A stretch of 64,000 nt of DNA. Origin: Massilibacteroides vaginae. Lineage in GTDB: Bacteria; Bacteroidota; Bacteroidia; Bacteroidales; Tannerellaceae. Shown here piece by piece: positions 8,605 to 16,253 of this stretch. Both the position numbers and the translations under genes were made by a program. A model generated the notes under the pieces. That model saw nothing but the letters and a program-made list of their open reading frames with translations. It was not told where the DNA came from and made no database searches. The stretch spans positions 330,262 to 394,261 of the forward strand of contig NZ_FXDJ01000009.1 in the NCBI RefSeq assembly GCF_900178525.1. Reading direction: 5' to 3'. How positions within the stretch are numbered: position 1 is the stretch's first letter; the number at the start of each line of letters is the position of its first letter.

Positions 8605-8808
8605 CTAATTTTTTTGTTTGTCCTCTAATCGTTTTTTCTTTGCTGTCAGTTTATTGTACATATCTGTCCAATAAGCGTTCTGTCTTTTGTCGAACTCGGA
8701 GAAACTTTCGTCCTCGTGTCTGTAACCAGTGTACCGTTTGCTAATCTTTATGGCTTCATCAAGGTCAGTGACTTCGATAGAGCATCCGTTCAAATCCGTT
8801 ACTTTCAT
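8605..8808 (-). CDS. Small hypothetical protein of the element (67 aa)
   Basis: The chosen start is MKVTDLNGCSIEVTDLDEAI at 8808. A longer frame to 8916 overlaps the DUF932 gene and a hairpin and is unlikely to be used. The protein is charged, with a YTGYRHEDESFSEFDKRQNA segment and a Lys-rich C-terminus, and no membrane segment. No function is known. Its conservation of position between DUF932 and PRTRC E supports it as a real gene. Confidence 0.65.
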   Translation of the reverse strand: MKVTDLNGCSIEVTDLDEAIKISKRYTGYRHEDESFSEFDKRQNAYWTDMYNKLTAKKKRLEDKQKN

Positions 8809-8821
8809 GTTTAATAATATA

Positions 8822-8851
8822 AGGCTACCACCGTTTGCAAGGCGGTAGCCT
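8822..8851. terminator. Intercistronic hairpin after the DUF932 gene
   Basis: The arms AGGCTACCACC and GGCGGTAGCCT pair over 11 bases with one mismatch, between the DUF932 stop and the 67-residue gene. No long T-run follows, so it may be an RNA-processing or partial-termination site. Confidence 0.5.
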
Positions 8852-8860
8852 GTGGTGTAA

Positions 8861-9934
8861 TTAATTAAGTTGAAAAACCTCTTCACCGACTTTCTGAAAA
8901 GAGGTACACAGTTCAAATGCTTTCTGTGATTTGAGTTGAGCAGTACCGCCCATTACAATACTCTGTAACTTGGCTTCGTTGTCTTTGTAGCTTCTTACGT
9001 TCTGATAGTAGCCTGTTACTGCATTATATGCCCCGAACAATGTGCCTTTGGTGGTGTCCATTTGTTGGGTATCGCTTACCATTGCATAAGCAAAAGCATC
9101 TTCAACCACGTTTTTGAATACGGTGGAAACTTCATCTTCCGCACCTTTTTTCAGTAATTCCAATGTTTCCTTATTCGGACAAAGTGCCAGTTGGATTAGC
9201 TTTTTAACCTCTTGGTCTGATACTTTGACTTTCGTCCACTCATTGAAAATACCCTCTAACTGGTCGCTAAACTGGTTAGCCAATCCCATAACTTTATGAG
9301 CATTGTCCAAACGTTGTTTTGCTCCTGCGGTGTGCTTGATGCGTACCACATTGCTCATATTACGCAAAGAAGCGTTTAAGGTATTTTGGCAAACGATACG
9401 GATAGGTGTAAAAGCGGCTGTAATACTTCCGCTACCGTCGTGCGAAGTTGTTAGGAAGATGTATTTTTCTGTCACATCATCGCCATTGCCCACACGGATA
9501 TAACTCGGCAATTTGGCTGTAATAAAAATGCGTTCCCCATTACCTAAAGCTCCTGCGGTTTCGTATAAAATACCGTCTGTACCGCCTACAATACTGTCAA
9601 AGAATGAAAAAGCATCCCTGTTTTGTACGATATGGTAGTCTTTACCCACCACACCCAATACGGCATTGTTATCGGTGCGTATGTTGGCGAAATAGTTATG
9701 TACTTCCAGTTCGCTACTGCCTATCTCTATGCCGTTAGTGGTTTCGATAATACCCGAACCTTTGGTAAAGAGTGGAGATTTTACCACTTCATAATCTAAC
9801 CCTGCGTGTCTGATAGCCTGCTCGCTTGTCGGATAATCCTGTACGATTTGCCCCAAACCGTGCCACGCTTTTTCCTTTACACTAAAGAATGAGTAACGTC
9901 CTGTCTTGCTGTTGAAATTGATATTATGTGCCAT
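8861..9934 (-). CDS. DUF932 phage/plasmid-like protein
   Basis: The 357-residue protein starts MAHNINFNSKTGRYSFFSVK and contains AWHGLGQIVQDYPTSEQAI, the hallmark N-terminus of DUF932 (plasmid/phage-like TIGR03299). Its central part includes TTSHDGSGSITAAFTPIRIVCQNTL, the most conserved stretch of the family. Such proteins accompany SSB and PRTRC genes on mobile elements; the activity is unknown. It lies 45 bases downstream of ssb and probably shares its transcript. Confidence 0.85.
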   Translation of the reverse strand: MAHNINFNSKTGRYSFFSVKEKAWHGLGQIVQDYPTSEQAIRHAGLDYEVVKSPLFTKGSGIIETTNGIEIGSSELEVHNYFANIRTDNNAVLGVVGKDYHIVQNRDAFSFFDSIVGGTDGILYETAGALGNGERIFITAKLPSYIRVGNGDDVTEKYIFLTTSHDGSGSITAAFTPIRIVCQNTLNASLRNMSNVVRIKHTAGAKQRLDNAHKVMGLANQFSDQLEGIFNEWTKVKVSDQEVKKLIQLALCPNKETLELLKKGAEDEVSTVFKNVVEDAFAYAMVSDTQQMDTTKGTLFGAYNAVTGYYQNVRSYKDNEAKLQSIVMGGTAQLKSQKAFELCTSFQKVGEEVFQLN

Positions 9935-9979
9935 GATATTGAAATTTTAAAAGTTTGAAAAATGAATATTTGATTGTTG

Positions 9980-10369
9980 TTAAAATGGTAGGTCGTCTTT
10001 GGTCTGCTCCGCTGTAACCTTACCTTTGTTATTATTAGTAGCCTGTACGGTTTCTGTTTTCCTGCTACCTCCGTGCAGTTTGATTTGTGAGGTATGAAAA
10101 TTCAGTCCTGCTTTTGGCTCTCCGTCATTTCCTGTCCACGCTCTTGTACTTACTCTGCCTGTTAGTTCTACCAGTGTGCCTTTTGTGAGTAGTCTGGCTA
10201 CGTTGGGAGTTATCCAGTACGAGCAGTCGAAATAGGTGGTTTGCTCTATGCGTTCGCCCTGCTTGTTTTTGTAGCTGTCGTTTGTTGCTACTGAAAAGTT
10301 TACTACTTGTTTGTCCTGTGACGTTGTGCGTACTTCCGCATCCCTTGTCAATCTTCCTGTGATGTTCAT
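9980..10369 (-). CDS. ssb: Single-stranded DNA-binding protein (element-encoded)
   Basis: The 129-residue protein has an N-terminal OB-fold (MNITGRLTRDAEVRTT..., VVNFSVATNDSYKNKQGE, YFDCSYW) over about residues 1-100. It ends in the acidic tip DDLPF that recruits replication and repair partners. It coats single-stranded DNA during transfer and replication of the element. It differs from a chromosomal SSB in its short linker. It appears to be the first gene of the leftward operon that runs through DUF932 and PRTRC. Confidence 0.9.
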   Translation of the reverse strand: MNITGRLTRDAEVRTTSQDKQVVNFSVATNDSYKNKQGERIEQTTYFDCSYWITPNVARLLTKGTLVELTGRVSTRAWTGNDGEPKAGLNFHTSQIKLHGGSRKTETVQATNNNKGKVTAEQTKDDLPF

Positions 10370-11024
10370 GATTTTCGATTTTTACGTTGTTAAATTCCTG
10401 TTTGATTTTTTTTGATTTGATTTATTCGGCAATGAGAGGAGGTGCTTGTTTTCGTTTCACTTTTTCCATTTCCAATGCTGATATTTTTCATTTCTGACAT
10501 TTTTTTTATTCGTGTAAAGAGCCGGAGTATGCTTTGTTTCGTTTCACGAGCATAAAAGGTTAGTGTTTAGCAGCAGCAAGGTTTTGTCAAAAAAATACGA
10601 CCCGTATGGGTGGAGATTATTTTGCAAACCCGGAGGGCATGATCTTGCTGTTGCGTTAAGAACACTGAAATACCTTTGCTCTTGAAATGGGACAAAAACA
10701 GCATACCGGTTCTTGGATAAAAAATAATGTGGAAGCCATTGGAAAAGGCATTGAGCAAATGGCTGATTAGATTAGAATACAGGCATCACCTGCACGAATT
10801 TTAAACTGTTTTCTTAAAACTCGTGGCTCCTAAGAGTCACTTAAAAGAGAGATGGAAAAACAATGTTTTGGAAGTAGACAGGCATTTTGGAATTTGTCTT
10901 TTTCAAGAATATCCAGTGAAGCTCTTTTATGGTAGGATATGGGGAGGGTAAATGTGCTTTACGGATTTGTAGAGGAAAAAAAACCGAGGTTTATCGACCT
11001 CGGCTCAGTTATAATAGGTAATGT
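10370..11024. other. Long non-coding leader region of the ssb/PRTRC operon
   Basis: This 655-base stretch is less AT-rich than the cargo around it. I see a weak leftward hairpin followed by a T-run (ATACG/CGTAT at about 10,595-10,610) and a 7-bp hairpin GTGGCTC/GAGTCAC at 10,823-10,840. The DUF4238 terminator is at 10,974-11,004. A 63-codon leftward frame (10,567-10,758) has no family signal. The region probably contains the operon's promoter and perhaps a structured leader. Confidence 0.45.
10974..11004 (-). terminator. Terminator after the DUF4238 gene
   Basis: The arms CCGAGGT and ACCTCGG have a 6-base loop and are followed on the leftward strand by eight T's. It lies 20 bases past the DUF4238 stop. 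Confidence 0.8.
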
Positions 11025-11900
11025 TTACACAAACTTGAAAATGTGTTCATGAATAAGATTTGTTTGCCCTACACTATGTAAATTTTGGTACGCATAAATA
11101 ATAGCAGCAAGATGGTCTTTATTACAGCAGACGACATACTTTTTTGCCTGATGAAACATTGCTAAATCTTTATTTACATAAAAAGCTATACTGTTGACCT
11201 TCTTGTTACCCGAGTCACTGCAAATGAAAGTTTCTTTATTACCTAGAGGTAAAATGAAGTTCCCAAAATCTTCTATATCGGAACGTTTGCTTTCAATAAT
11301 TGGTGAATCTCCTAGGATAGATGTAATTATCTCATTTGAATCAATATAGCTGTTCTGATGTAATTTTGATAATTTATCTTCTGCTATTTCATAATTATTA
11401 TAGAATGGTAAGAACGGAAAGATTAGTCGTTTTGTACGGTTGAAAATTTCAGAATTGAGTAGATGCTCGATAGCCTCCGTATTTTGAGAGCCATCATCAT
11501 TTATGGCCTTTATCGAGATCGGTAATTTATCGTATGTATACTGTCTATCTTTATCATAGAACAGTTCATCATTAACGGGTAATCGCCATTTTAATGAAGA
11601 AACCATTACAAGTAAAGAAGTAAGCCCTTCTTCAGTGATATTTTTAGTCGCAATTATTTCTGTCAGATCACGGGAAAATTTTTCGTCAAGTTCAGCATAC
11701 AACTTTTCAAGATTATCGTTTGCTGTTCCGCCAAAATCAAGGATATTCCTATTCATCTCAAAGAATATAGATTTGGGGCTTCTCTTTTCCTTTGCAAAGG
11801 TTTTTTTTTCTTTATCATACAGATAAAGCATATTGTCCGAATCAGCAAATTTCTTGATAAGGAACTGCGGAATATAATGATGACGTCTTGAAATACCCAT
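11025..11900 (-). CDS. DUF4238 domain-containing protein
   Basis: The 291-residue protein begins with RRHHYIPQFLIKKFADSDNM, the defining start of DUF4238, followed by LYLYDKEKKTF. The family is widespread on mobile elements and its activity is unknown. No signal peptide or membrane helix is seen. It starts two bases after the stop of the HExxH gene and ends in a terminator, so the two form a compact operon. The AT-rich composition fits cargo. A paired toxin/defence role is inference from context only. Confidence 0.8.
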   Translation of the reverse strand: MGISRRHHYIPQFLIKKFADSDNMLYLYDKEKKTFAKEKRSPKSIFFEMNRNILDFGGTANDNLEKLYAELDEKFSRDLTEIIATKNITEEGLTSLLVMVSSLKWRLPVNDELFYDKDRQYTYDKLPISIKAINDDGSQNTEAIEHLLNSEIFNRTKRLIFPFLPFYNNYEIAEDKLSKLHQNSYIDSNEIITSILGDSPIIESKRSDIEDFGNFILPLGNKETFICSDSGNKKVNSIAFYVNKDLAMFHQAKKYVVCCNKDHLAAIIYAYQNLHSVGQTNLIHEHIFKFV

Positions 11901-11902
11901 AT

Positions 11903-13291
11903 CTAACTATTCTTTTGTTTAAGGTCATCCAACTCTTTAAGATATGGGCCATATAGGTTCAATTCGTTAAGAGCAAGCCTGAATACTATACCGTTAATAG
12001 GGGGTGGAGTAAATTTTTCAAGATTGTCGCACTCAGGATCGCCGTCAGGGAAGCTATATTTTGCTTTCTGGTGTGCAGGTCTTGATGCGATTCGGTTTGT
12101 CCTTATACTTTCAAAAATTTCATAGGTAGCCAATATCAATACGGTAGCTTCACCGAAAGTGGTCAATTTATCAATATAAAAAAACTGCTTGTCTTTTAGT
12201 ATAACAGGAGGTGTAAAAAGGTTTATTATTCTTGAAAGTTCAAGAAGAAACTTTTGTTTGTAACTAATAGTATCCTTACCGTTGGCAAAGAAGGGTCTAA
12301 CAAAATAAAAGAAGTCATTTTCTTTTAGTTTTTGTGCCATATAAAATTTATCGTAATAATATTTCAATGCCTGTGAGATATGTATACGTCCTTGTTCGTA
12401 TGTTAGATCGGCAAAGTCCTTAATGTTTTTAAGAACATCATTGTACTGAGGTACTTCTAAAAAATTAGTAAGCAAATATATTTCGGGATTCTCCTGAAAT
12501 TGTTCATAGCCACCATCTTTTAATTTTTCAAGTATATCAATTAAAATCACTGGCGGGTTTGATGAGTTCAAGGCAAAGTATGCAATAAGAATTTTCTCAA
12601 ATGCCGGGGCCCTTTTAATCCCGTAAAACGAAAGCAATTCATCAAAGAAACCATAAGGATAAAAGGGTCTTCGACTAAGCATACTTGGGTTAATATCCGA
12701 TAAATTGTTCTCATACATATACTCGTCAATTGTAGAACTCAGAAACTCATCAATAGCACCAAATGTTAAGTAAAAGCTATTAATATTAATAAGTTCTGTT
12801 GTATATATCTTAATCAGAATCCTCGCTCCACTATACTTAACACCATTTACAACGACTTCCATTGGTTTTTCGGTTCGTTCTATCGATGCTATACCAAATT
12901 TTTTACTAGGCGTTTTATCAGTTTCTTCGACCACATTATAGTCAATATCATCCTCATTCAATATGGCTGTTATCTCGTTCCAATAATCTACCATATTCTT
13001 ACAGCTTTCAAAGGTGTTACTGTTTATTGGATAAGCGTTAAGCCCTTCTTTTGACGTCAAGATGGTTGATGCTCGGAACCTATCACAAAAATTAAGGTTA
13101 AATTGACGTATTCCAGAGAATGTAGCAATGTTGGTAAGGTAGTGGTAGTATTCATGAATGAATATAGATTGCTCTTGACCGATTTGTAGGTCAGTTATAA
13201 AAGTGGTTAAGTTATCAATATCAAATCCATCTAGGCAGATATAAAATCTGTCAGGGTAGTATTTTATTTTAGTCAAGTCAATTTCTGCCAT
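11903..13291 (-). CDS. HExxH zincin-like protein, partner of the DUF4238 gene
   Basis: The protein has about 462 residues from the ATG at 13,291; an in-frame GTG at 13,315 would add eight. SIFIHEYYHYLTN contains HExxH (His46-Glu47-His50 from the chosen start), and the later GAIDEFLSSTIDEY resembles the Glu-bearing helix that gives the third zinc ligand in gluzincins. The rest is not recognised. There is no signal peptide, so a cytoplasmic metalloprotease-like protein is the best description. It is coupled to the DUF4238 gene by a 2-base gap and sits next to the integrase, a usual cargo spot. Activity is inferred from the motif alone. Confidence 0.6.
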   Translation of the reverse strand: MAEIDLTKIKYYPDRFYICLDGFDIDNLTTFITDLQIGQEQSIFIHEYYHYLTNIATFSGIRQFNLNFCDRFRASTILTSKEGLNAYPINSNTFESCKNMVDYWNEITAILNEDDIDYNVVEETDKTPSKKFGIASIERTEKPMEVVVNGVKYSGARILIKIYTTELININSFYLTFGAIDEFLSSTIDEYMYENNLSDINPSMLSRRPFYPYGFFDELLSFYGIKRAPAFEKILIAYFALNSSNPPVILIDILEKLKDGGYEQFQENPEIYLLTNFLEVPQYNDVLKNIKDFADLTYEQGRIHISQALKYYYDKFYMAQKLKENDFFYFVRPFFANGKDTISYKQKFLLELSRIINLFTPPVILKDKQFFYIDKLTTFGEATVLILATYEIFESIRTNRIASRPAHQKAKYSFPDGDPECDNLEKFTPPPINGIVFRLALNELNLYGPYLKELDDLKQKNS

Positions 13292-13383
13292 TTTATAAGG
13301 ATTTTTTAACGACACTATAGGTCAAGTTTGTTTTGTAAATATAAAAAATAACAGGTGGCTTTAATTTGCATAAAGAGGTAAAT

Positions 13384-13413
13384 AAAAAAGCAGAATTATA
13401 AAATCCTGCTTTT
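13384..13413 (-). terminator. Terminator after the integrase gene
   Basis: The leftward strand reads AAAAGCAG...CTGCTTTTTT with an AT-rich loop, just past the integrase stop at 13,431. Confidence 0.65.
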
Positions 13414-13430
13414 CAATAAATATTACACCA

Positions 13431-14741
13431 TTAAGTGACCAGTTCTAATTCATCTTCAACTATTATGAAATCGGGCTGTGAAGGCGTATCTGGTTCCATT
13501 GAAATGAATGCTGTTTCCAGAGAAGCAAATTTCGGAGAAACCAAATCCATATCCTTGCTGATCTTCTGACTTGTAATCTTAGCATAAATCTGAGTGGTAG
13601 AAATATTCTTATGTCCCATCATCTTACTAAGGCTTTCAAGAGGTACTCCCTCTGTTAAAAACATTGTTGCAAAAGTATGTCGTGCCGTATGGAACGTCAC
13701 TTTTTGTTCAGTGACAATTTCAGCTTCTTCAATCAGTTTAGCTACATGATTATTACATGTTGCATTGGATGGAACTGGAAATATGAAATCATTTCTTGTA
13801 ATACCTCTGTATTTTTCAATGATCCGTTTGGGAATTTCCATCAAACGAACATTTGATGCAACATCCGATTTCTTTCTTCGGCTGATAATCCATTGATGAC
13901 CGTCAAAGAAGGATTGAATGTTGCTCCACTTTAGCTTTTTAACGTCAATGTAAGACAACCCTGTAAAGCAACTAAAAATGAAAATGTCTTTAACCAGTTC
14001 ATATTTCGGCTTAGAGGGTTTTAAGAATAACAATTTTTCCACAGCCTCCTTCAAAAGATAGCTACGATCAGTTTCCTGCATGCTTATTTCGTAATCCTCA
14101 AATGGATTTTGACGTATCAATCCTTTTTTAATAGCTAGGTCAGCTAAAGCTATAACAGGCATTGTATAAACCCATACCGTATTGTGTGTACATTCTTTAT
14201 CAATGCGAAGGAAAAAATCGAACTCCCTGATAAAATCAGATGTAAGCTCACGAAAAGCCATATCATCCCGATGATACCTAGCTTTTATAAATTCCGTCAG
14301 ATGATTGAAAACAACTTTGTACTTATAATAAGTGTTTGACGAGCGCTTACCTTTTGCCACCATTTTTTCAAAATCCTCATTTTGTTCTTTGAAAACTTTG
14401 AGTACTGCATCATCCATCACACCGACACCTAAAAAAGAGAGCTTAACTTTCTGTGAAGTAGCAAAACCTTCATCTTTAAGCATATCATCATAAATCTTAT
14501 TGATACGTACACGAATTTTATCCAATTTTTGATTGGTAGTTAGTGCTGTTGTGCTTTTTCCCTGTACGCGTCCGTGTTTTAAATCCCAAGTATTGGGATC
14601 AATTTCCAGTTTGGTTCCAAAAGTTTTTGGTGTACCATCAATAGTAATACGTCCCATTACAGGTACATTACCATTTTTTTTGGGTTCATTTTTCTTCAAG
14701 TAAAACAATAGCTTGAAAGTGGATCTTTTAACTGTCTCCAT
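13431..14741 (-). CDS. int: Tyrosine-type site-specific integrase
   Basis: The 436-residue protein has an N-terminal arm-binding domain (about 1-100, with DPNTWDLKHGRVQGKS), a core-binding SAM-like domain (about 110-210), and a catalytic domain. Catalytic residues seen are the Lys region RRKKSD, HTARHTFA (H-x-x-R), GHKNIS and the nucleophile region TTQIYAKIT. The first catalytic Arg is replaced: TGLSYIDV has Ser where TGLR is usual, as known for IntDOT-type integrases of Bacteroides elements. It integrates and excises the element. The C-terminal 40 residues after the Tyr are acidic. Confidence 0.92.
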   Translation of the reverse strand: METVKRSTFKLLFYLKKNEPKKNGNVPVMGRITIDGTPKTFGTKLEIDPNTWDLKHGRVQGKSTTALTTNQKLDKIRVRINKIYDDMLKDEGFATSQKVKLSFLGVGVMDDAVLKVFKEQNEDFEKMVAKGKRSSNTYYKYKVVFNHLTEFIKARYHRDDMAFRELTSDFIREFDFFLRIDKECTHNTVWVYTMPVIALADLAIKKGLIRQNPFEDYEISMQETDRSYLLKEAVEKLLFLKPSKPKYELVKDIFIFSCFTGLSYIDVKKLKWSNIQSFFDGHQWIISRRKKSDVASNVRLMEIPKRIIEKYRGITRNDFIFPVPSNATCNNHVAKLIEEAEIVTEQKVTFHTARHTFATMFLTEGVPLESLSKMMGHKNISTTQIYAKITSQKISKDMDLVSPKFASLETAFISMEPDTPSQPDFIIVEDELELVT

Positions 14742-15015
14742 AACTCAAAATTTTAATGTTTAAAATTAAATTTTAGCGAGTTACAAGGAAAGATAAAAAA
14801 GAGTGCAAAATGCTGAAATATAGCTAATTATACTATCTTGTACAATCCAAAACAGGTAATGATTTAGTAACCTATCTCTGTCTTTTTAAGCCCAAAACCT
14901 GATGTACACTACCTTCCAAATTCAGACCGTCAATTTATAAACTACTGCATAGTAACGGTTTTAACCGTTTTTCTTAATTTTACTTTTGTTCAATCTTTTT
15001 TCATAAAAAAATGAA
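14742..15015. other. Right end of the element (att region, boundary approximate)
   Basis: This AT-rich stretch lies between the integrase start and the surviving part of the DUF3868 gene. It includes a palindrome AACGGTTTTAACCGTT near 14,955-14,971. Arm-type integrase sites and the crossover core should lie here. The core cannot be named without the left end of the element. Confidence 0.45.
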
Positions 15016-15199
15016 GAAATATGGATTCACAGTTAGATATGGCTTGCTTATCGGTGGTGATTTTGTAGTTTAAAACAACGGCATCACTTACTTTCTCAAA
15101 ACGGTTTACCTGGATATCAATACCTTTTTCGTTCTGTTGGGCAGATATGCTTGGGTTCAGCAACACAAGCAAAACAATTATACTTGTTATACTTTTCAT
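14990..15199 (-). pseudogene. DUF3868 fimbria-associated gene, truncated by the element
   Basis: The frame is 69 codons: a signal peptide (MKSITSIIVLLVLLNPSISA) and then the N-terminal strand pattern of DUF3868 (IDIQVNRFEKVSDAVVLNYKITTDKQAI). After about residue 60 the sequence turns into a non-homologous HFFMKKD and stops. Full-length members are several hundred residues. DUF3868 normally follows DUF3575 in fimbrial operons, as here (32-base gap). The downstream part was probably separated by the insertion. Confidence 0.7.
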
Positions 15200-15231
15200 T
15201 CTCTATTAAAATAAAGTGTTTATAATCCGGT

Positions 15232-15825
15232 TTACTTAATGATATAGATCAAGGATAATCCGAGTTTCGTAGGCCCTACATAGTGCCTGTTTTTTTCGTA
15301 AAGTTTTTCACCACAGGTTCTGCAATCGTATGCGTCATAATCTAAATAAGCATAGCCGATTCCTATTGTAGCTTCCAGATTCCATCTGGGAGCCAAATAC
15401 CATTGGTAGCCATAGCTAATACCTAAGCCCAATAAATTACCTTGATACCGCGTATCCTCCAGTTTCTGTTTCGAAACGAGAGGAAGCTTGATTCCTCCGA
15501 TATTGTAGTGCGAATACATTGCGTGAACGCCCCAGAAATGCCCGTTGAAAGGCTCACACACCCAGTAGCGAAGCTCCGGCTGGATCATTACATGTTTGAA
15601 CTTTTTATTATCGGAAAAAGTCCATGGATTATAATTGGCGGAAATATCTAAAGTATACTGTCCTCCAACTTTAATTTCTGCTCCTAAGTTCAGACTCGTT
15701 GTTGCATCGTAAATCAAATTAGTTTTCATACCTAAGGATGATGTTAATGGTTCAAATGCTTTTGGTTCCTGAGAATAAGCTTGGAAAATAGAAAGGATCG
15801 AAAAAACGAATATTAAATGTCGCAT
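15232..15825 (-). CDS. DUF3575 domain outer-membrane-type protein
   Basis: The protein has 197 residues from MRHLIFVFSILSIFQAYSQ, a signal peptide; 30 upstream in-frame codons cover the promoter and are not used. GMKTNLIYDATTSLNLGAEI and FWGVHAMYSHYNIGG are characteristic of DUF3575 proteins, which accompany Mfa/Fim-type fimbriae in Bacteroidales. The strand-rich sequence suggests a small outer-membrane barrel. The next gene in the operon, DUF3868, is truncated, so any fimbrial role may be lost in this strain. Confidence 0.82.
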   Translation of the reverse strand: MRHLIFVFSILSIFQAYSQEPKAFEPLTSSLGMKTNLIYDATTSLNLGAEIKVGGQYTLDISANYNPWTFSDNKKFKHVMIQPELRYWVCEPFNGHFWGVHAMYSHYNIGGIKLPLVSKQKLEDTRYQGNLLGLGISYGYQWYLAPRWNLEATIGIGYAYLDYDAYDCRTCGEKLYEKNRHYVGPTKLGLSLIYIIK

Positions 15826-16253
15826 TCTATTATGGTTTATAATTAAATTGATAAAGTGTAAAATATTATTTTGCAAATATATCTGATATTTAAAACAAAT
15901 AAACACCAAAAACACCTACCAAAAGGTCATAGTTATATAGCATATCTTTTTAAAGTCTGTTTATCAGCTATTTACAATACATATAGCATCGTTTTTATTA
16001 TACTTTATCAGTTCATAAATTCGATGATGTATCTATATTGTATCCTAATATTTTGCTATATATATATTATTTACAACCTTGTTTTACAATTACTTATATA
16101 TTTTAACACATAATTTATACCCTAACACCCCTTTTATGGATAAATAAAAACAGCTAATATAACTGTAAAAAAAGAATGATTATTAGTGCTTTTTCCCAAT
16201 CAATCTCACTTAAAAAGTATTCAATTATTAAAAAAGAAAATCAATTATTTTTT
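15826..16253. other. AT-rich divergent intergenic region (DUF3575/DUF6377)
   Basis: The 428 bases are extremely AT-rich, with short A/T runs and no gene. The DUF3575 promoter lies at its left side. The promoter of the DUF6377 gene must also be here, but I could not pick one reliably. Confidence 0.5.
15874..15881 (-). promoter_or_regulatory. -7 box of the DUF3575 promoter
   Basis: TATATTTG matches the Bacteroidetes TAnnTTTG -7 element on the leftward strand. It would give a leader of about 42 bases before the ATG at 15,825, which also supports that start. Confidence 0.5.

Larger units (their letters stand above)
1..15015. mobile_element. Integrated conjugative/mobilizable element, right-hand part
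   Basis: All genes read leftward and belong to Bacteroidetes element families: a tyrosine integrase at the right end, SSB, a DUF932 protein, and a PRTRC cassette. Two blocks of nuclease and hypothetical cargo flank that core. The right boundary is inferred from a DUF3868 gene that loses family-like sequence near 15,010 while its operon partner DUF3575 is intact. No relaxase, coupling protein or tra genes are visible; they would lie left of the window, so conjugative ability is not shown. The exact att core could not be read because the other end is missing. Confidence 0.75.

Noticed and set aside
10567..10758. 63-codon leftward frame in the ssb leader
   Set aside because: No family motif, Cys-rich end from a CAG repeat, and overlap with small hairpins; left as leader sequence.
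15871..16113. 80-codon rightward frame in the DUF3575/DUF6377 gap
   Set aside because: Very AT-rich, hydrophobic by composition, and it overlaps the divergent promoter.
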